DNA from: Gemmatimonadota bacterium
GTDB lineage: Bacteria; Gemmatimonadota; Gemmatimonadetes; Longimicrobiales; Gaopeijiaceae
NCBI GenBank assembly: GCA_007121455.1
Contig: SKKN01000004.1
Span: 33,580 to 97,579, forward strand
Reading direction: 5' to 3'
DNA: 64,000 nucleotides
The position numbers and the translations under genes were made by a program. Below, piece by piece: positions 16,985-25,720 of this stretch (its first letter is position 1; each line of letters opens with the position of its first letter). The notes beneath the pieces were generated by a model. The model was given only the letters and a program-made list of their open reading frames with translations. It had not been told where the DNA came from and did not search any database.

Positions 16985-17204
16985 GTGATTCCGGCGTTCC
17001 TCAACCCCGACGCCGGAACCGCTCCCCGCGGAGACGGGGGTGGAACTCGCAATTCTGCCGGCCGGAACCGTCAACCGCTTCGCCCGCGACATGGGGATCC
17101 CCTCGACCCCCCGCACGGCACTGGACCTGGCGGCCGGGCCGGAAACGAGGTCGGTGGACGTAGGATACGTGAACGGGCAGTGGGAGTGCGCGAGCGGGAC
17201 CTGA
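16985..17204 (+). pseudogene. Fossil of a diacylglycerol/lipid kinase gene
   Basis: Two pieces of a DAG-kinase catalytic domain lie in adjacent frames. The first, from the GTG at 16985, reads VIPAFLNPDAGTA (the opening motif of the family). The second, one frame over from about 17035, reads VELAILPAGTVNRFARDMGIPSTP and continues through ALDLAAGPETRSVDVGYVNG to a TGA at 17202-17204. The roughly 50 residues that should lie between them, including the GGDGT nucleotide loop, are gone, as is the C-terminal half of the protein. The gene is dead. It fills most of the 500-base gap between the transpeptidase and the EamA gene. Confidence 0.75.
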
Positions 17205-17301
17205 CCCTGGCGGGATTCGGGCAGAGGATCGAAGGCGGCAAGCCGAACCTCCACGTCGTGGTCGTCGGCCGGCACCCCCGCCTCCGCCTCCTCGCTGAAG
17301 G

Positions 17302-18237
17302 TCAGCGCCGGGCCACTCCGGTCCGGGTGCCACGTTGTGCGACCCACACTCCGCTGATGATGAGCAGGCCCCCCAGGATCGCGGCAATGCCGAGCCGTTC
17401 CCCGAGAAACAGGGCACCGGCGACCACAGCCACCAGGGGGATCAGGTACGTGACCAGAGTCGTGTTCGTTGCTCCCACCCGCTCGATCAGCGTGTAGAAG
17501 ACGAGGAAGGCCGCTCCCGTCCCGAAGGCTCCGAGAGCCAGGACCGATCCCACGACGGGGAAAGTGAGGAGGCTCAGATCCGGCAGGGGATCCAGGAGGA
17601 TGGCGGCCGGAAGCACCACGATGAAGGCGGCGAGGACCTGCCCCGTCGCGATCGTCAGCGGCGAAGCGCTCCCGGAGACGCGGCGATTCGCATACACAGC
17701 ACCGCTCGCATACATGAGGGTCGCGAGCACCACCACTCCGATGGCGATCAGCCGTCCCGGCTCGCCCGTGTCCGAGGCGACGGTGAGGCCCACCCCGCAG
17801 AGAGCGAGCCCGAGGCCCACCACGCGAGCCGCGGTGAACCGCTCCAGCTTCACGGCGACGGAGACGATGAGGGTGAACGTCGGCACGGCTGCCATGAGGA
17901 GCGCCACCAGCCCCGAAGGCAGGAACTGCTGCGCCCATGCCGCCCCACTCCAGGGCACGGCGTTCGTGAGCACCCCGAGCAGGATCATCTGTTTCCAGAG
18001 ATGGAACGAGCGAGGGAGCCACTGACCGCGAATCCGAAGTACTGCAAGGAGCACGGCAGCCCCCACGGCGGTCCGGCCGACCACGATCCAGAGAGGCGCC
18101 AGTCCCCACAGGGCCACCTCGATGAAGAAGAAGGAGAACCCCCACATCCCCGCGAGGGTCAGGAGGAGCGCGCCCTCCGAAGGGCCGAAGCCGCGAGGCC
18201 GAAGGACGGTGTCGGGCACCGGAGCCGACACCGTCAT
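17302..18237 (-). CDS. EamA/DMT-family transporter
   Basis: 311 residues from the ATG at 18237. Ten predicted membrane helices in two five-helix EamA halves: the first begins ALLLTLAGMWGFSFFFIEVAL, the second LIAIGVVVLATLMYASGAVYANRR. The end LGERLGIAAILGGLLIISGVWVAQR is the classic last-helix motif. This family exports metabolites such as amino acids or purines; the substrate cannot be told. The gene follows a histidine-kinase remnant by five bases and ends near the diacylglycerol-kinase fossil, so it sits in eroded surroundings but is itself intact. Confidence 0.9.
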   Translation of the reverse strand: MTVSAPVPDTVLRPRGFGPSEGALLLTLAGMWGFSFFFIEVALWGLAPLWIVVGRTAVGAAVLLAVLRIRGQWLPRSFHLWKQMILLGVLTNAVPWSGAAWAQQFLPSGLVALLMAAVPTFTLIVSVAVKLERFTAARVVGLGLALCGVGLTVASDTGEPGRLIAIGVVVLATLMYASGAVYANRRVSGSASPLTIATGQVLAAFIVVLPAAILLDPLPDLSLLTFPVVGSVLALGAFGTGAAFLVFYTLIERVGATNTTLVTYLIPLVAVVAGALFLGERLGIAAILGGLLIISGVWVAQRGTRTGVARR

Positions 18238-18241
18238 CCCC

Positions 18242-18508
18242 TCATCCCTCGGACGGACCCACGACCGGAAGGAGGATCCGGAAGGTGGTTCCGGCACCGG
18301 GCCGGCTCTCCACCTCGATGTGTCCCCGGCAAGCCTTCACGATGGCGACCACATTGCTGAGGCCGAGCCCCGTTCCGGCACTTCCGGCCTTCGTCGTGAA
18401 GAAGGGGTCGAACATCCGTGCGAGCGTCTCACTTCCCATACCCTCTCCGCTGTCTACTACCGTGATCTCGAGGTTCAAGAACACCTGCTCGACCTGTTCG
18501 TGCCTGGA
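18242..18508 (-). pseudogene. Histidine kinase remnant with internal deletion
   Basis: The frame from an upstream TGA reads [12 protein letters not shown], the start of the ATPase N-box. It jumps directly to [11 protein letters not shown] (G1 box), then [12 protein letters not shown] (F box) and [16 protein letters not shown] (G2 box), ending [12 protein letters not shown] real kinase has about 30-40 residues (including the catalytic Asn) between the first two blocks, plus a dimerisation and sensor part upstream. Both are missing. I therefore call it a dead fragment of a NtrB-like sensor kinase. A GTG at 18484 could still start an 80-residue piece. Confidence 0.75.
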
Positions 18509-18699
18509 TCACTCTCGGCTCCCCATCCTTGGGCCGGCTGACGTGCATGAGCTGTGCCGTATGAGACCGCGCTCCCTTCGATCGGACACGAGCGTCTTTC
18601 TCTCATACCGGGCCTACCGCTAAACTGAGGGGACCGGCTCGCCGCTCCGGCAGGCGTCTATTCGCCGCATCCGAACGATTCCAGATCCGAGGTTCATCG

Positions 18700-20316
18700 A
18701 TGTTCGCTCGCTCCCTCTCCCTGCTGTGCCTTTGCGCGGTGCTTCACCTCGCTCCGCCCGCACATGGGCAGGAGATTCACGTCGGCCACGACGAGGTCGA
18801 CCACGAGGCCGTCGACCATGGCGTGCCACTCTACGGAACGCTGGGGGCGCACAGCCGCTCCGTGACGACCTCCTCGGAACGCGCTCAGGCGTACTTCGAC
18901 GAGGGTATGCAGCTCATGTACGCCTTCGGCACGAGCACGGCGCGACGCTCCTTTCAGGCCGCTCGGCAAGAGGACCCGGAGTGTGCGATGTGCTGGTGGG
19001 GCGAGGCATGGTCCCTTTCCCCCTACCTGAACGGACGACCCGGGCCATCCGCCGAGCGAGAAGCCCGCGAGCGAATCCAGCGCGCTCGGGAGCTGGCTCC
19101 CGGCCGAACCGACGCCGCGGAGGAAGCGTTGATCGAAGCGATGGCCGTCCGCTTTTCGGAGGAGCCGGAGGAAGGGCGAGCGCACCTCGATTCCCTTTAT
19201 GCCCAGGCGATGGAGGACGTCGCACGACGGTTCCCGGACGACCTGGACGTTCAGACCCTTCACGCCGAATCCCTGATGCTCCTCCGGCCCCGGCGAGGCC
19301 CCGTGGACCTCGCCGACCCTTCGGTGCGCGAGATCACCGACATCCTGGAGGAGGTCCTGGATCGGGACCTGAAGCATCCCGGAGCGTGTCACCTCTACAT
19401 CCACCTCGTCGAGGCCTCCGCGGAGCCCGAACGGGCCGAGGCGTGCTCCGACCATCTGGCAGACGCGATCCCGGGGGCGAGCCACATCCAGCACATGCCC
19501 TCGCACATCTACATGACGATCGGACGGTACGGCGACGCCGTCAGAGGGAACCTACGGGCGCGACACGTCGACGAGCAGGCGGAGCATGGCGGGGTGCCAG
19601 GCATCTACCGGGCGCACAACCTCCACATGCTCGTCTTCGCCGCCGTCTTCGACGGTCAGAGCGCGATCGCGATCGACGGGGCCCGGGAGCTGGCGAGGAT
19701 GTCGGAACCCCAGTCGTTCTATCTGCCCCTCACCCTGGCGATCTTCGGGCGTTGGGACGATGTGCTTGCGCTCCACGAGCGGCCTCGGGACGAGTTCCGC
19801 GAGGGGATGTGGCACTGGGCGCGGGGAATGGCGCACCTGAGAACCGGCCTGCCGGGTTCGGCTGGGGACAACCTCCGGCTCCTCCGGCACATCGAAGCGG
19901 AGATCCCCAAAGACCGGAACTTCCGCTTCCACCCCCAGCGCGTGCTACTCTCGATCGCCGGTGGAATCCTCGAGGGCGAGCTCGAGGCAGCTCGAGGGGA
20001 TGAGGAGGCGGCAATCCGGGTCCTCCAGGAAGCGATCGCTGCGCATGACGGACTGGTGTACGACGAACCCGCGCCCTGGCACCTCCCGCCCCGACTCACG
20101 CTCGGCGCCCTCCTGGTCGATATGGATCGCGCTGCAGAAGCGGAATCGGTCTACCGGAAAGCCCTCACGCACCACCCGAATCTCGGCTGGGCCCTCTTCG
20201 GGTTGGAGCAGGCGCTTCGCGCCCAGGGACGCGAGGCCGAAGCGGACGAAGCTGCACGAGAGTTCGAGGAGGCATGGGCCCGAAGCGACACCTGGCTCCG
20301 CAGTTCACGGTTCTGA
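18700..20316 (+). CDS. Exported tetratricopeptide-repeat protein
   Basis: 538 residues with a cleavable signal peptide (MFARSLSLLCLCAVLHLAPPAHG). The mature protein is helical throughout and TPR-like. An N-terminal unit holds DEGMQLMYAFGTSTARRSFQAARQEDPECAMCWWGEAW, followed by a His-rich central motif (HPGACHLYIHLVEAS, SHIQHMPSHIYMTIGRYGDAV) and a C-terminal TPR pair (LVDMDRAAEAESVYRKALTHHPNLGWALFGLEQAL). The conserved HxYIH and HMPSHIY segments may bind a metal or ligand; the role is unknown. It is a paralogue of the lipoprotein gene ending at 24546, with which it shares all these landmarks. Confidence 0.88.
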   Translation: MFARSLSLLCLCAVLHLAPPAHGQEIHVGHDEVDHEAVDHGVPLYGTLGAHSRSVTTSSERAQAYFDEGMQLMYAFGTSTARRSFQAARQEDPECAMCWWGEAWSLSPYLNGRPGPSAEREARERIQRARELAPGRTDAAEEALIEAMAVRFSEEPEEGRAHLDSLYAQAMEDVARRFPDDLDVQTLHAESLMLLRPRRGPVDLADPSVREITDILEEVLDRDLKHPGACHLYIHLVEASAEPERAEACSDHLADAIPGASHIQHMPSHIYMTIGRYGDAVRGNLRARHVDEQAEHGGVPGIYRAHNLHMLVFAAVFDGQSAIAIDGARELARMSEPQSFYLPLTLAIFGRWDDVLALHERPRDEFREGMWHWARGMAHLRTGLPGSAGDNLRLLRHIEAEIPKDRNFRFHPQRVLLSIAGGILEGELEAARGDEEAAIRVLQEAIAAHDGLVYDEPAPWHLPPRLTLGALLVDMDRAAEAESVYRKALTHHPNLGWALFGLEQALRAQGREAEADEAAREFEEAWARSDTWLRSSRF

Positions 20317-20388
20317 GGCCGCGCCCGCTGCCCCACCCGCATCAGGGCGCCCTGACCGCCGAGTCCGGCCGTGGTCTGGACTCGGCGG

Positions 20389-21993
20389 TCAGGGGACGGT
20401 CGCCGCAGGGAGCGGCGTCTCGGACATCAGCTTGTAGATGGGAATGAGAGGCGCCGCATGGCGTGCCGGGTCCTCCCGGTGCGCCTGCAGGTCGGCGAGC
20501 GGAAGGAGCGAGGTCATCTTGTTCCAGTAGACCGCGCTGTCCGTCGTCTCCGGCTCGAGCAGGTGAGCGACGACCCTCCCGAGCTGCTGCCCCGTTCGGA
20601 CCACGTACGCGCCCCACGGGAACTCCAGCTCCTCTTCCTGAACTGACCCCACTTCGACACGGACTGCCGCCCGGTGGTGGTTGTCGCTGTTCTCGAAACG
20701 GATCCCTTCGAGGGTATAGGTCTGGACCCTGAGCCTCACCGGCTCCACGAGGCGCTCCACCGCGATGTTGTGCCGGCGGAGAAGAGCCGCCGTCTCGGCC
20801 GCTTCGGCGGGAAGGAGATAGGCGTACGGGCGGTCCCGGTACAGGGTGCCCACGGGCTTCTTGAGGAACTCGGCATCCCTGACGGTGAGGAGCTCGTCGC
20901 CACCCGCCGGATTCTGGATCCGGTACGTCACCCGAAAGTCCTCCGGCTCCATCGTCTCCGCCACGGGGATCTGTCCTTCGGCACGGTCACCGAGCTCGAT
21001 CGTCCGCCGTCGAGCTTCCTCCACCGTGGCGATGAGCGCGTCGCCGTGGTTCTGCGCGTACCCGAGCACGGTGGTGTAGGCGAGGATGCCGGTCTCCACC
21101 GCGACCGGCTTCTCATGCCATTCCGCGAGCTCGAAGAGGATAGAGAGCTTGTTCGCGAGGCCCCCGTAGTTTCGTCCCATCCGGGGCGCGGCTCCTCCGC
21201 CGTACCAGCGATCTTCGTCGCCTCGCGCCCAGTAGAACGCCTCGAACCCGGCGGCCTCGAAGTTCCGGTCGATGAGCGGAAAGATCTCCTGGTCGGCCAG
21301 CTCGGTGAGGCTCGGGTCCGCCCCTGCCAAGCCGGCGGCTTGATAGAGGAGACTGTACGGATAAGCGCCTCCATACTGCACCGCCCCGCCATCATGCCCA
21401 TCGACGAAAAGGTGCGGATCCCACTCGTTGATCACCCTTCCGATGTACGCGGCCATAGCCGGGTGCTCCAGCGCCATGTAATCCCGGTTCAGATCCGCAC
21501 CGAGAGCGTTCAACCGACTGGCGGCTTCCAGTCCGTCCGGATTCTTCGAAGGCACCACGAGAACGATCAGGTCGTCGAGCATCCCGTTGAGCTCGGTCCC
21601 CCGTGTTCCCAGATCCCGGATCATCAGGAGGAGAGATTCACGGAGCGTGTAGTTGAATCCGTGGACGTTCGCGCCGAGGACGAGGATCGGCTTCCCGGAG
21701 GCGTGCGCCTCCGCCGGTGACGTGACCCGGGGCCGGCTGAACGTGGCGACGTACAGCTCACGGCCCTGGTGCGTCCGCCCGTAGCTCCCCAGGGCCATGT
21801 CGTGGGAGCCCGCCTTGACCTCCTTCAGGTACGCCACCATCTCGTCGTGACTCGTGTGCCGCTCGTATTCCGACACCTCGAGCGGAGTGCGCGGCTCCTG
21901 CGCCTGGGCAAGCGGCGGGGCGACCTGAGGTGCAAGAGCAAAGAGCAGTACGAGGAGGATGAGCCGGGTAGGCCCTGGGATGCAGTCGATCAT
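20389..21993 (-). CDS. Exported M14-type zinc carboxypeptidase homologue
   Basis: 534 residues from the ATG at 21993, with a signal peptide ending AQAQ. The N-terminal 300 residues follow the M14 carboxypeptidase fold: MALGSYGRTHQGRELYVATF, ILVLGANVHGFNYTLRESLLLMIRDLG, LIVLVVPSKNPDGLEAASRLNALGADLNRDYM and HLFVDGHDGG. The usual first zinc motif HxxE reads HGFN here, so the ligand Glu appears to be replaced by Asn. The remaining 230 residues are an extra domain of unknown type. The enzyme may be altered or inactive. It lies between two exported TPR paralogues, tail to tail with the first. Confidence 0.85.
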   Translation of the reverse strand: MIDCIPGPTRLILLVLLFALAPQVAPPLAQAQEPRTPLEVSEYERHTSHDEMVAYLKEVKAGSHDMALGSYGRTHQGRELYVATFSRPRVTSPAEAHASGKPILVLGANVHGFNYTLRESLLLMIRDLGTRGTELNGMLDDLIVLVVPSKNPDGLEAASRLNALGADLNRDYMALEHPAMAAYIGRVINEWDPHLFVDGHDGGAVQYGGAYPYSLLYQAAGLAGADPSLTELADQEIFPLIDRNFEAAGFEAFYWARGDEDRWYGGGAAPRMGRNYGGLANKLSILFELAEWHEKPVAVETGILAYTTVLGYAQNHGDALIATVEEARRRTIELGDRAEGQIPVAETMEPEDFRVTYRIQNPAGGDELLTVRDAEFLKKPVGTLYRDRPYAYLLPAEAAETAALLRRHNIAVERLVEPVRLRVQTYTLEGIRFENSDNHHRAAVRVEVGSVQEEELEFPWGAYVVRTGQQLGRVVAHLLEPETTDSAVYWNKMTSLLPLADLQAHREDPARHAAPLIPIYKLMSETPLPAATVP

Positions 21994-22323
21994 GGTTTCT
22001 ACCGATCCGGGCACCGAGGGACGAAGCGGGCCAGGGAAGGATGCTCGGGACGGGCAGAGCCCGGAGGCACCCAAGCCGCTTGCCGAGACTTTCGACGTCG
22101 CCTGGAGAGTAGATCGGCCGAGGGCCCCAGGGCAACTTCGTCTGTGGCCTTCGCCGCTCCACATCAGACCGGAACCCCGACGCAGAAACCGAGCGGAGTG
22201 AGCCCTCGCAGCCGCCACTCGCCCGCAATGGCACCGGGTACGGTGCTTGCAGAACTGGCCTGGAGGACCGCGCCGGCGGTGGGCGCCGGCCGGAATGGAA
22301 AAGGAACCGAGGGGAGGACGGCC
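21994..22323. other. Intergenic control region between two divergent genes
   Basis: 330 bases between the M14 peptidase start and the membrane protein start. I see no convincing gene, terminator or strong sigma-70 promoter. The downstream gene could start earlier, at the ATG at 22228, in which case part of this stretch is coding. Confidence 0.4.
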
Positions 22324-22821
22324 GTGAACTGGAGGAGGATCTCCCGCCGTGGAACCATCGCAGGCCTGCTCGGGGCCGTGACGGTAGCCGCCTGGTTCCT
22401 CCTCGTCGATACGATCCTGCTGCATCCTTTCTTCACACCCGGTGCGCTCGGCTCCGCACTCTTTCTCGGCGCCACCGACCTCGGCTCCGTCGAGGTGAAC
22501 CTCTGGACGGTGGGGGGCTACACGGTCTTCCACCTCCTCACCTTCGCAGTGATCGGGTTCGCGGCCTCCGCGTTGATCGAGAAGGCGGAGCAGAAGCCGT
22601 ACGTGGTTCTGGCTGGACTGCTCGTCGGTGTGGTGATCCTGGCGTTTTTCCTGGGGCTCCTGACAATCCTTGCCGAGTTCCTCCTCGGAGCCCTGACCTG
22701 GTGGGCGATCGCGGTGGGAAGCCTTCTCGGCGCCCTGGCGATGGGCCTCTACCTCTGGGAGCGAGACCCGAAACTGGAAGAGGCCGTGGAAAAGGACCCC
22801 TTCCGCAAGCGCCACACCTGA
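22324..22821 (+). CDS. Small four-helix membrane protein
   Basis: 165 residues from a GTG with a GGGGAGG ribosome site. Four hydrophobic segments are evident: IAGLLGAVTVAAWFLLVDTILL, GYTVFHLLTFAVIGFAASAL, VVLAGLLVGVVILAFFLGLLTIL and WWAIAVGSLLGALAMGLYLW. The C-terminus is charged. I do not recognise a family name; it resembles uncharacterised inner-membrane proteins found next to exported enzymes. A longer version beginning at 22228 is possible. It ends 90 bases from the convergent TPR lipoprotein gene. Confidence 0.7.
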   Translation: MNWRRISRRGTIAGLLGAVTVAAWFLLVDTILLHPFFTPGALGSALFLGATDLGSVEVNLWTVGGYTVFHLLTFAVIGFAASALIEKAEQKPYVVLAGLLVGVVILAFFLGLLTILAEFLLGALTWWAIAVGSLLGALAMGLYLWERDPKLEEAVEKDPFRKRHT

Positions 22822-22911
22822 TCGCGAAGTCGGCCTCGACGGGTCAGCCGCCCTCGACGGGTCAGCCGCCCTCGAGGGGTCACTCGGCGTTGAGGGTCAG
22901 CCGCCTCCCAC

Positions 22912-24546
22912 TCAGCCGCCTCCCACCCGTTGAAGCGCGTCCGCCGCACCTTCGCGTCCCGGGTCGGCGTCCGCCGCCAACTCGGCCAGCTCCTCGTGGT
23001 AGCGGAGAGCCACCCCCTCCTCCCCCGCGGCTTCCGCCGCGCGAGCAGCTCCCAGAAGGCTGTGATACCGCCGAGGCCACGTGTCGAGGGAGGTCGAATA
23101 GGCTTCCAACGCTTCATCCGGACGGTCGGCCTCGAGAAGGAGGTCTCCATGGAGTTCGTACGCCGGTTGCAACGCACCGGGGGTCACCGGGTGCTTCTCC
23201 ATCTCCCCCTCGAGCTCCGCCGCGGCGGCCATCTCCCGAACTGCGTCCTCGGAACGCCCTTCCGCGAGCGCGATCCACGCGTACACGCTCCTACGCTGGA
23301 CCTCGATCTGCTGTGCCCAGTATGCATCTTCCGCCGCGATCGCAGCGTCAGCGAGCTCGCTCAACCGCTCCATCGCGGCGCGAGCCGTCTCGAGGTCTCC
23401 GGAGCGAGCTGCCCCGAGGCCGCGGGCGAAGTGGCTCATCGCCTCGGCGCCCGGGAATTCGTCCCAGGGGAAGGCGGCGGGCACCCGATCGTCCAGTCGA
23501 GCCGCTTCTTCCCATTCCCTCCGCTCCACGTGCCATCGGGCCGGAATCGCCGCGAGGGCGTAGGCGCTGATGAATGTCGGCTGGTAGTTCTCGAACTGCC
23601 GAAGCTCCTCGAGCACCTCCCACGCCCGCTCGTCTTCCCCTCGCTGGAGAAAGCCGTACATGAGGTAGTCGAGAGCGTGCGGGTGATGATGGGACACATA
23701 CTCGCCGGCGGGTGACTCGAGAGCAGCGTCGGCCGATCGCCGATTCCATTCGATCACATCCTCCCACTCCCCGAGCCGAACGTAGATATGGCTCGGCATA
23801 TGGAGGGCGTGCGGGACGGAGGGAGCGATCTGGTCGTACGTATGGGCGAACTCGATTCCGCCTTCCGCCCGCCCCTCCACGTCATGGACGTGGATGGAGT
23901 AGTGGATCGCACCGGGATGTTCCGGTTCCGCTTGATACACCCCCTCGAGAATCGATGCAACTCGGTCCTGACGTCCCCCGTCCGCAGGATCGAGCGCGAG
24001 ATGAGCGAGCGCATAGAGGGATGCGGCCTCCTGGTCCTCCGGGAATTCCCGGTGAAGCTCCTCCATCGCGGCTTCCCATCGCTGGAGACGGGAGGCGTAC
24101 CCGGCTTCCATCTCCTCGTAGAAGGAGAGGGCGGCCCGTGCGTAGGCCCGCTCCCGTTCGCTTGCCGGCTCGAGCTCGACGGCGTGCTCCGCGGCGGCGC
24201 GTCCTCTCTCGAGAGCCTCCGGACCGGGCTCACCCGGCCAGAGCGGCTGGAACTGGGTCATCGCGATCCCCCAGTGTGCCATGGCACAGTCCTCCTCCAC
24301 CCGCGCGGCTTCGGAAAATCCCTCCTCGGCCTCCACGTACATCATGTGATGGAGGAGGGCGAGCGCCCGGTCGAGGTGGACCTGCGCCTCAGCGGAGCAG
24401 GAGGTCGGAAAGTCGACCGCTCCGAGCGAGGTGTCGCCGTCCGACTCGAAGGGCTCCTCGGGGCCGCACCCCACGAGGATCAGCGCGCCGAGGAGCGGGA
24501 ATGCGAGCGTTGCCCGCAGCGCGGGACGAAAATCATGGAAACGCAT
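22912..24546 (-). CDS. TPR-repeat lipoprotein, paralogue of the 18.7-kb gene
   Basis: 544 residues. The signal ends in a lipobox (LILVGC, Cys at about residue 27), so it is a membrane-anchored lipoprotein. The helical body repeats the landmarks of the exported TPR protein: LDRALALLHHMMYVEAEEGFSEAARVEEDCAMAHWGIAM, HPGAIHYSIHVHD, HALHMPSHIYVRLGEWEDVIEWNRRSADAAL. The C-terminus has two TPR-like units (ELHGDLLLEADRPDEALEAYSTSLDTWPRRY). The CAMxxWGxAM motif is a recurring feature of this group in environmental bacteria; a role in envelope complex assembly is a guess. Confidence 0.88.
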   Translation of the reverse strand: MRFHDFRPALRATLAFPLLGALILVGCGPEEPFESDGDTSLGAVDFPTSCSAEAQVHLDRALALLHHMMYVEAEEGFSEAARVEEDCAMAHWGIAMTQFQPLWPGEPGPEALERGRAAAEHAVELEPASERERAYARAALSFYEEMEAGYASRLQRWEAAMEELHREFPEDQEAASLYALAHLALDPADGGRQDRVASILEGVYQAEPEHPGAIHYSIHVHDVEGRAEGGIEFAHTYDQIAPSVPHALHMPSHIYVRLGEWEDVIEWNRRSADAALESPAGEYVSHHHPHALDYLMYGFLQRGEDERAWEVLEELRQFENYQPTFISAYALAAIPARWHVERREWEEAARLDDRVPAAFPWDEFPGAEAMSHFARGLGAARSGDLETARAAMERLSELADAAIAAEDAYWAQQIEVQRRSVYAWIALAEGRSEDAVREMAAAAELEGEMEKHPVTPGALQPAYELHGDLLLEADRPDEALEAYSTSLDTWPRRYHSLLGAARAAEAAGEEGVALRYHEELAELAADADPGREGAADALQRVGGG

Positions 24547-24615
24547 GTGCTCCCTCCTGATGTGCCTGTGGATTTCCCGTCGTTCGGTGCCGGGTCCTGA
24601 TGCTCGACCCTCGGT

Positions 24616-25398
24616 TCAGTCGCGTCGCGCCCGGAAGACGACCGACTCCGCACCGAAGGAGGCGGCAAGCCGACGGGTCTCGTTGCTCGGGCTGTGTGCG
24701 AAATAGTCGAGGTGTGTGAGAACCTCGATCTCCGAGAACCCCACCTCCTGGAAGTACGAGATATACTCGCTCTCCCTCGTCGCCCCGACAATGCATTCAG
24801 CCCAGAGCTCCGGTTTGCTCCGACACGCATCCGAAGGCGTCTCGGCGAGGACGATGTCCGAGACCTGGGCCCAGCCGCCCGGCCGGAGGACTCGATGAAT
24901 CTCGCGTACGGCCTTTGGCTTGTCGGGAACGAGATTCAGAACGCCGTTCGTCGTCACGATGTGCACGGAACCATCCGGCAAGGGAATCTGCTCGGCCGTC
25001 CCCCCGATGACCCGCACGTTTCGCACACCCATCTCGGCAGCGTTCTCGACGAGCCGCTGTCGCATGGCCTGGGTCATGTCGAGCCCCACCACCTCGCCGG
25101 TGGGACCTACGAAGCTGCTCGCGATGAGCGCGTCTGTCCCGGAGCCCGAACCGATGTCCAGGACCACGTCCCCTTCCCGGATCACATCCGCTGCGAAAGG
25201 AAATCCCACCCCGGCGAACGATGCAAGGGCCTTCTCGGGAATCCGGTCCAGCAACTCAGCGGGATACCCCTCCAGCTCACACGCCCGTCGCCCCGTCGCG
25301 AAGTGGAATCCCCGCTCCGGCTCGCGGGCCACTTCCGTGTACATTCTCCGTACGGCGTCGAGGATGACCTCTCTCTGGTCCGAGGTGATGACCACCAT
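24616..25398 (-). CDS. ArsM-like SAM-dependent methyltransferase
   Basis: 260 residues. The class I methyltransferase motifs are present: VVLDIGSGSGTDALIAS (SAM loop, about residue 80), VVGLDMTQAM, ITTNGVLNLVPDKPKAVREIHRVLRPGGW and QVSDIVL. The segment CRSKPELWAECIVGA with its Cys corresponds to a conserved region of arsenite methyltransferases, and there is an earlier Cys (GRRACELEGYP). The third Cys near the C-terminus of true ArsM is not evident, so it may methylate arsenite partially or act on something else. It is 15 kb from the arsenic operon. No ArsR box is seen upstream. Confidence 0.75.
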   Translation of the reverse strand: MVVITSDQREVILDAVRRMYTEVAREPERGFHFATGRRACELEGYPAELLDRIPEKALASFAGVGFPFAADVIREGDVVLDIGSGSGTDALIASSFVGPTGEVVGLDMTQAMRQRLVENAAEMGVRNVRVIGGTAEQIPLPDGSVHIVTTNGVLNLVPDKPKAVREIHRVLRPGGWAQVSDIVLAETPSDACRSKPELWAECIVGATRESEYISYFQEVGFSEIEVLTHLDYFAHSPSNETRRLAASFGAESVVFRARRD

Positions 25399-25453
25399 GG
25401 TTCGCTCCGGTCGAATACGAGTAGGTGCGAAAATACGGCTCCGACGCGTCCGC

Positions 25454-25720
25454 TCAAGACTCCGAAGCCCGACGTCCGAGGAGCGTGCGGATCCTCTCCT
25501 CGAACTCCCTGGGCACCTCGTCGAGCACCAGGCCGCGCTGGATCCGTTCCTTCAGACGCCGTTCGAACTCCGCCCGCGAGAAGCAACTCCGGCATCGCTC
25601 CAGATGCCGCTCCATTTCATCGCGTCCGGTTCGGTCCAGCTCCTGATCGAGGTAGGCCGCCAGACGCTCCAATGCCTCCTCGCAATCGATCGGCTCGCGG
25701 TCACTCGTCCGTGCATTCAT
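25454..25720 (-). CDS. Zinc-binding anti-sigma factor
   Basis: 88 residues from the ATG at 25720. It overlaps the sigma-factor stop by four bases (ATGA), the standard arrangement for a sigma/anti-sigma pair. The zinc motif of the ZAS family is seen as HLERCRSC (H-x3-C-x2-C, about residues 38-45), with an upstream Cys (IDCEEALERLAAYLDQEL). There is no membrane segment after the zinc domain, so it is a soluble anti-sigma, probably redox or ligand sensing. The C-terminal helix (LDEVPREFEERIRTLL) may clamp the sigma factor. Confidence 0.9.
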   Translation of the reverse strand: MNARTSDREPIDCEEALERLAAYLDQELDRTGRDEMERHLERCRSCFSRAEFERRLKERIQRGLVLDEVPREFEERIRTLLGRRASES

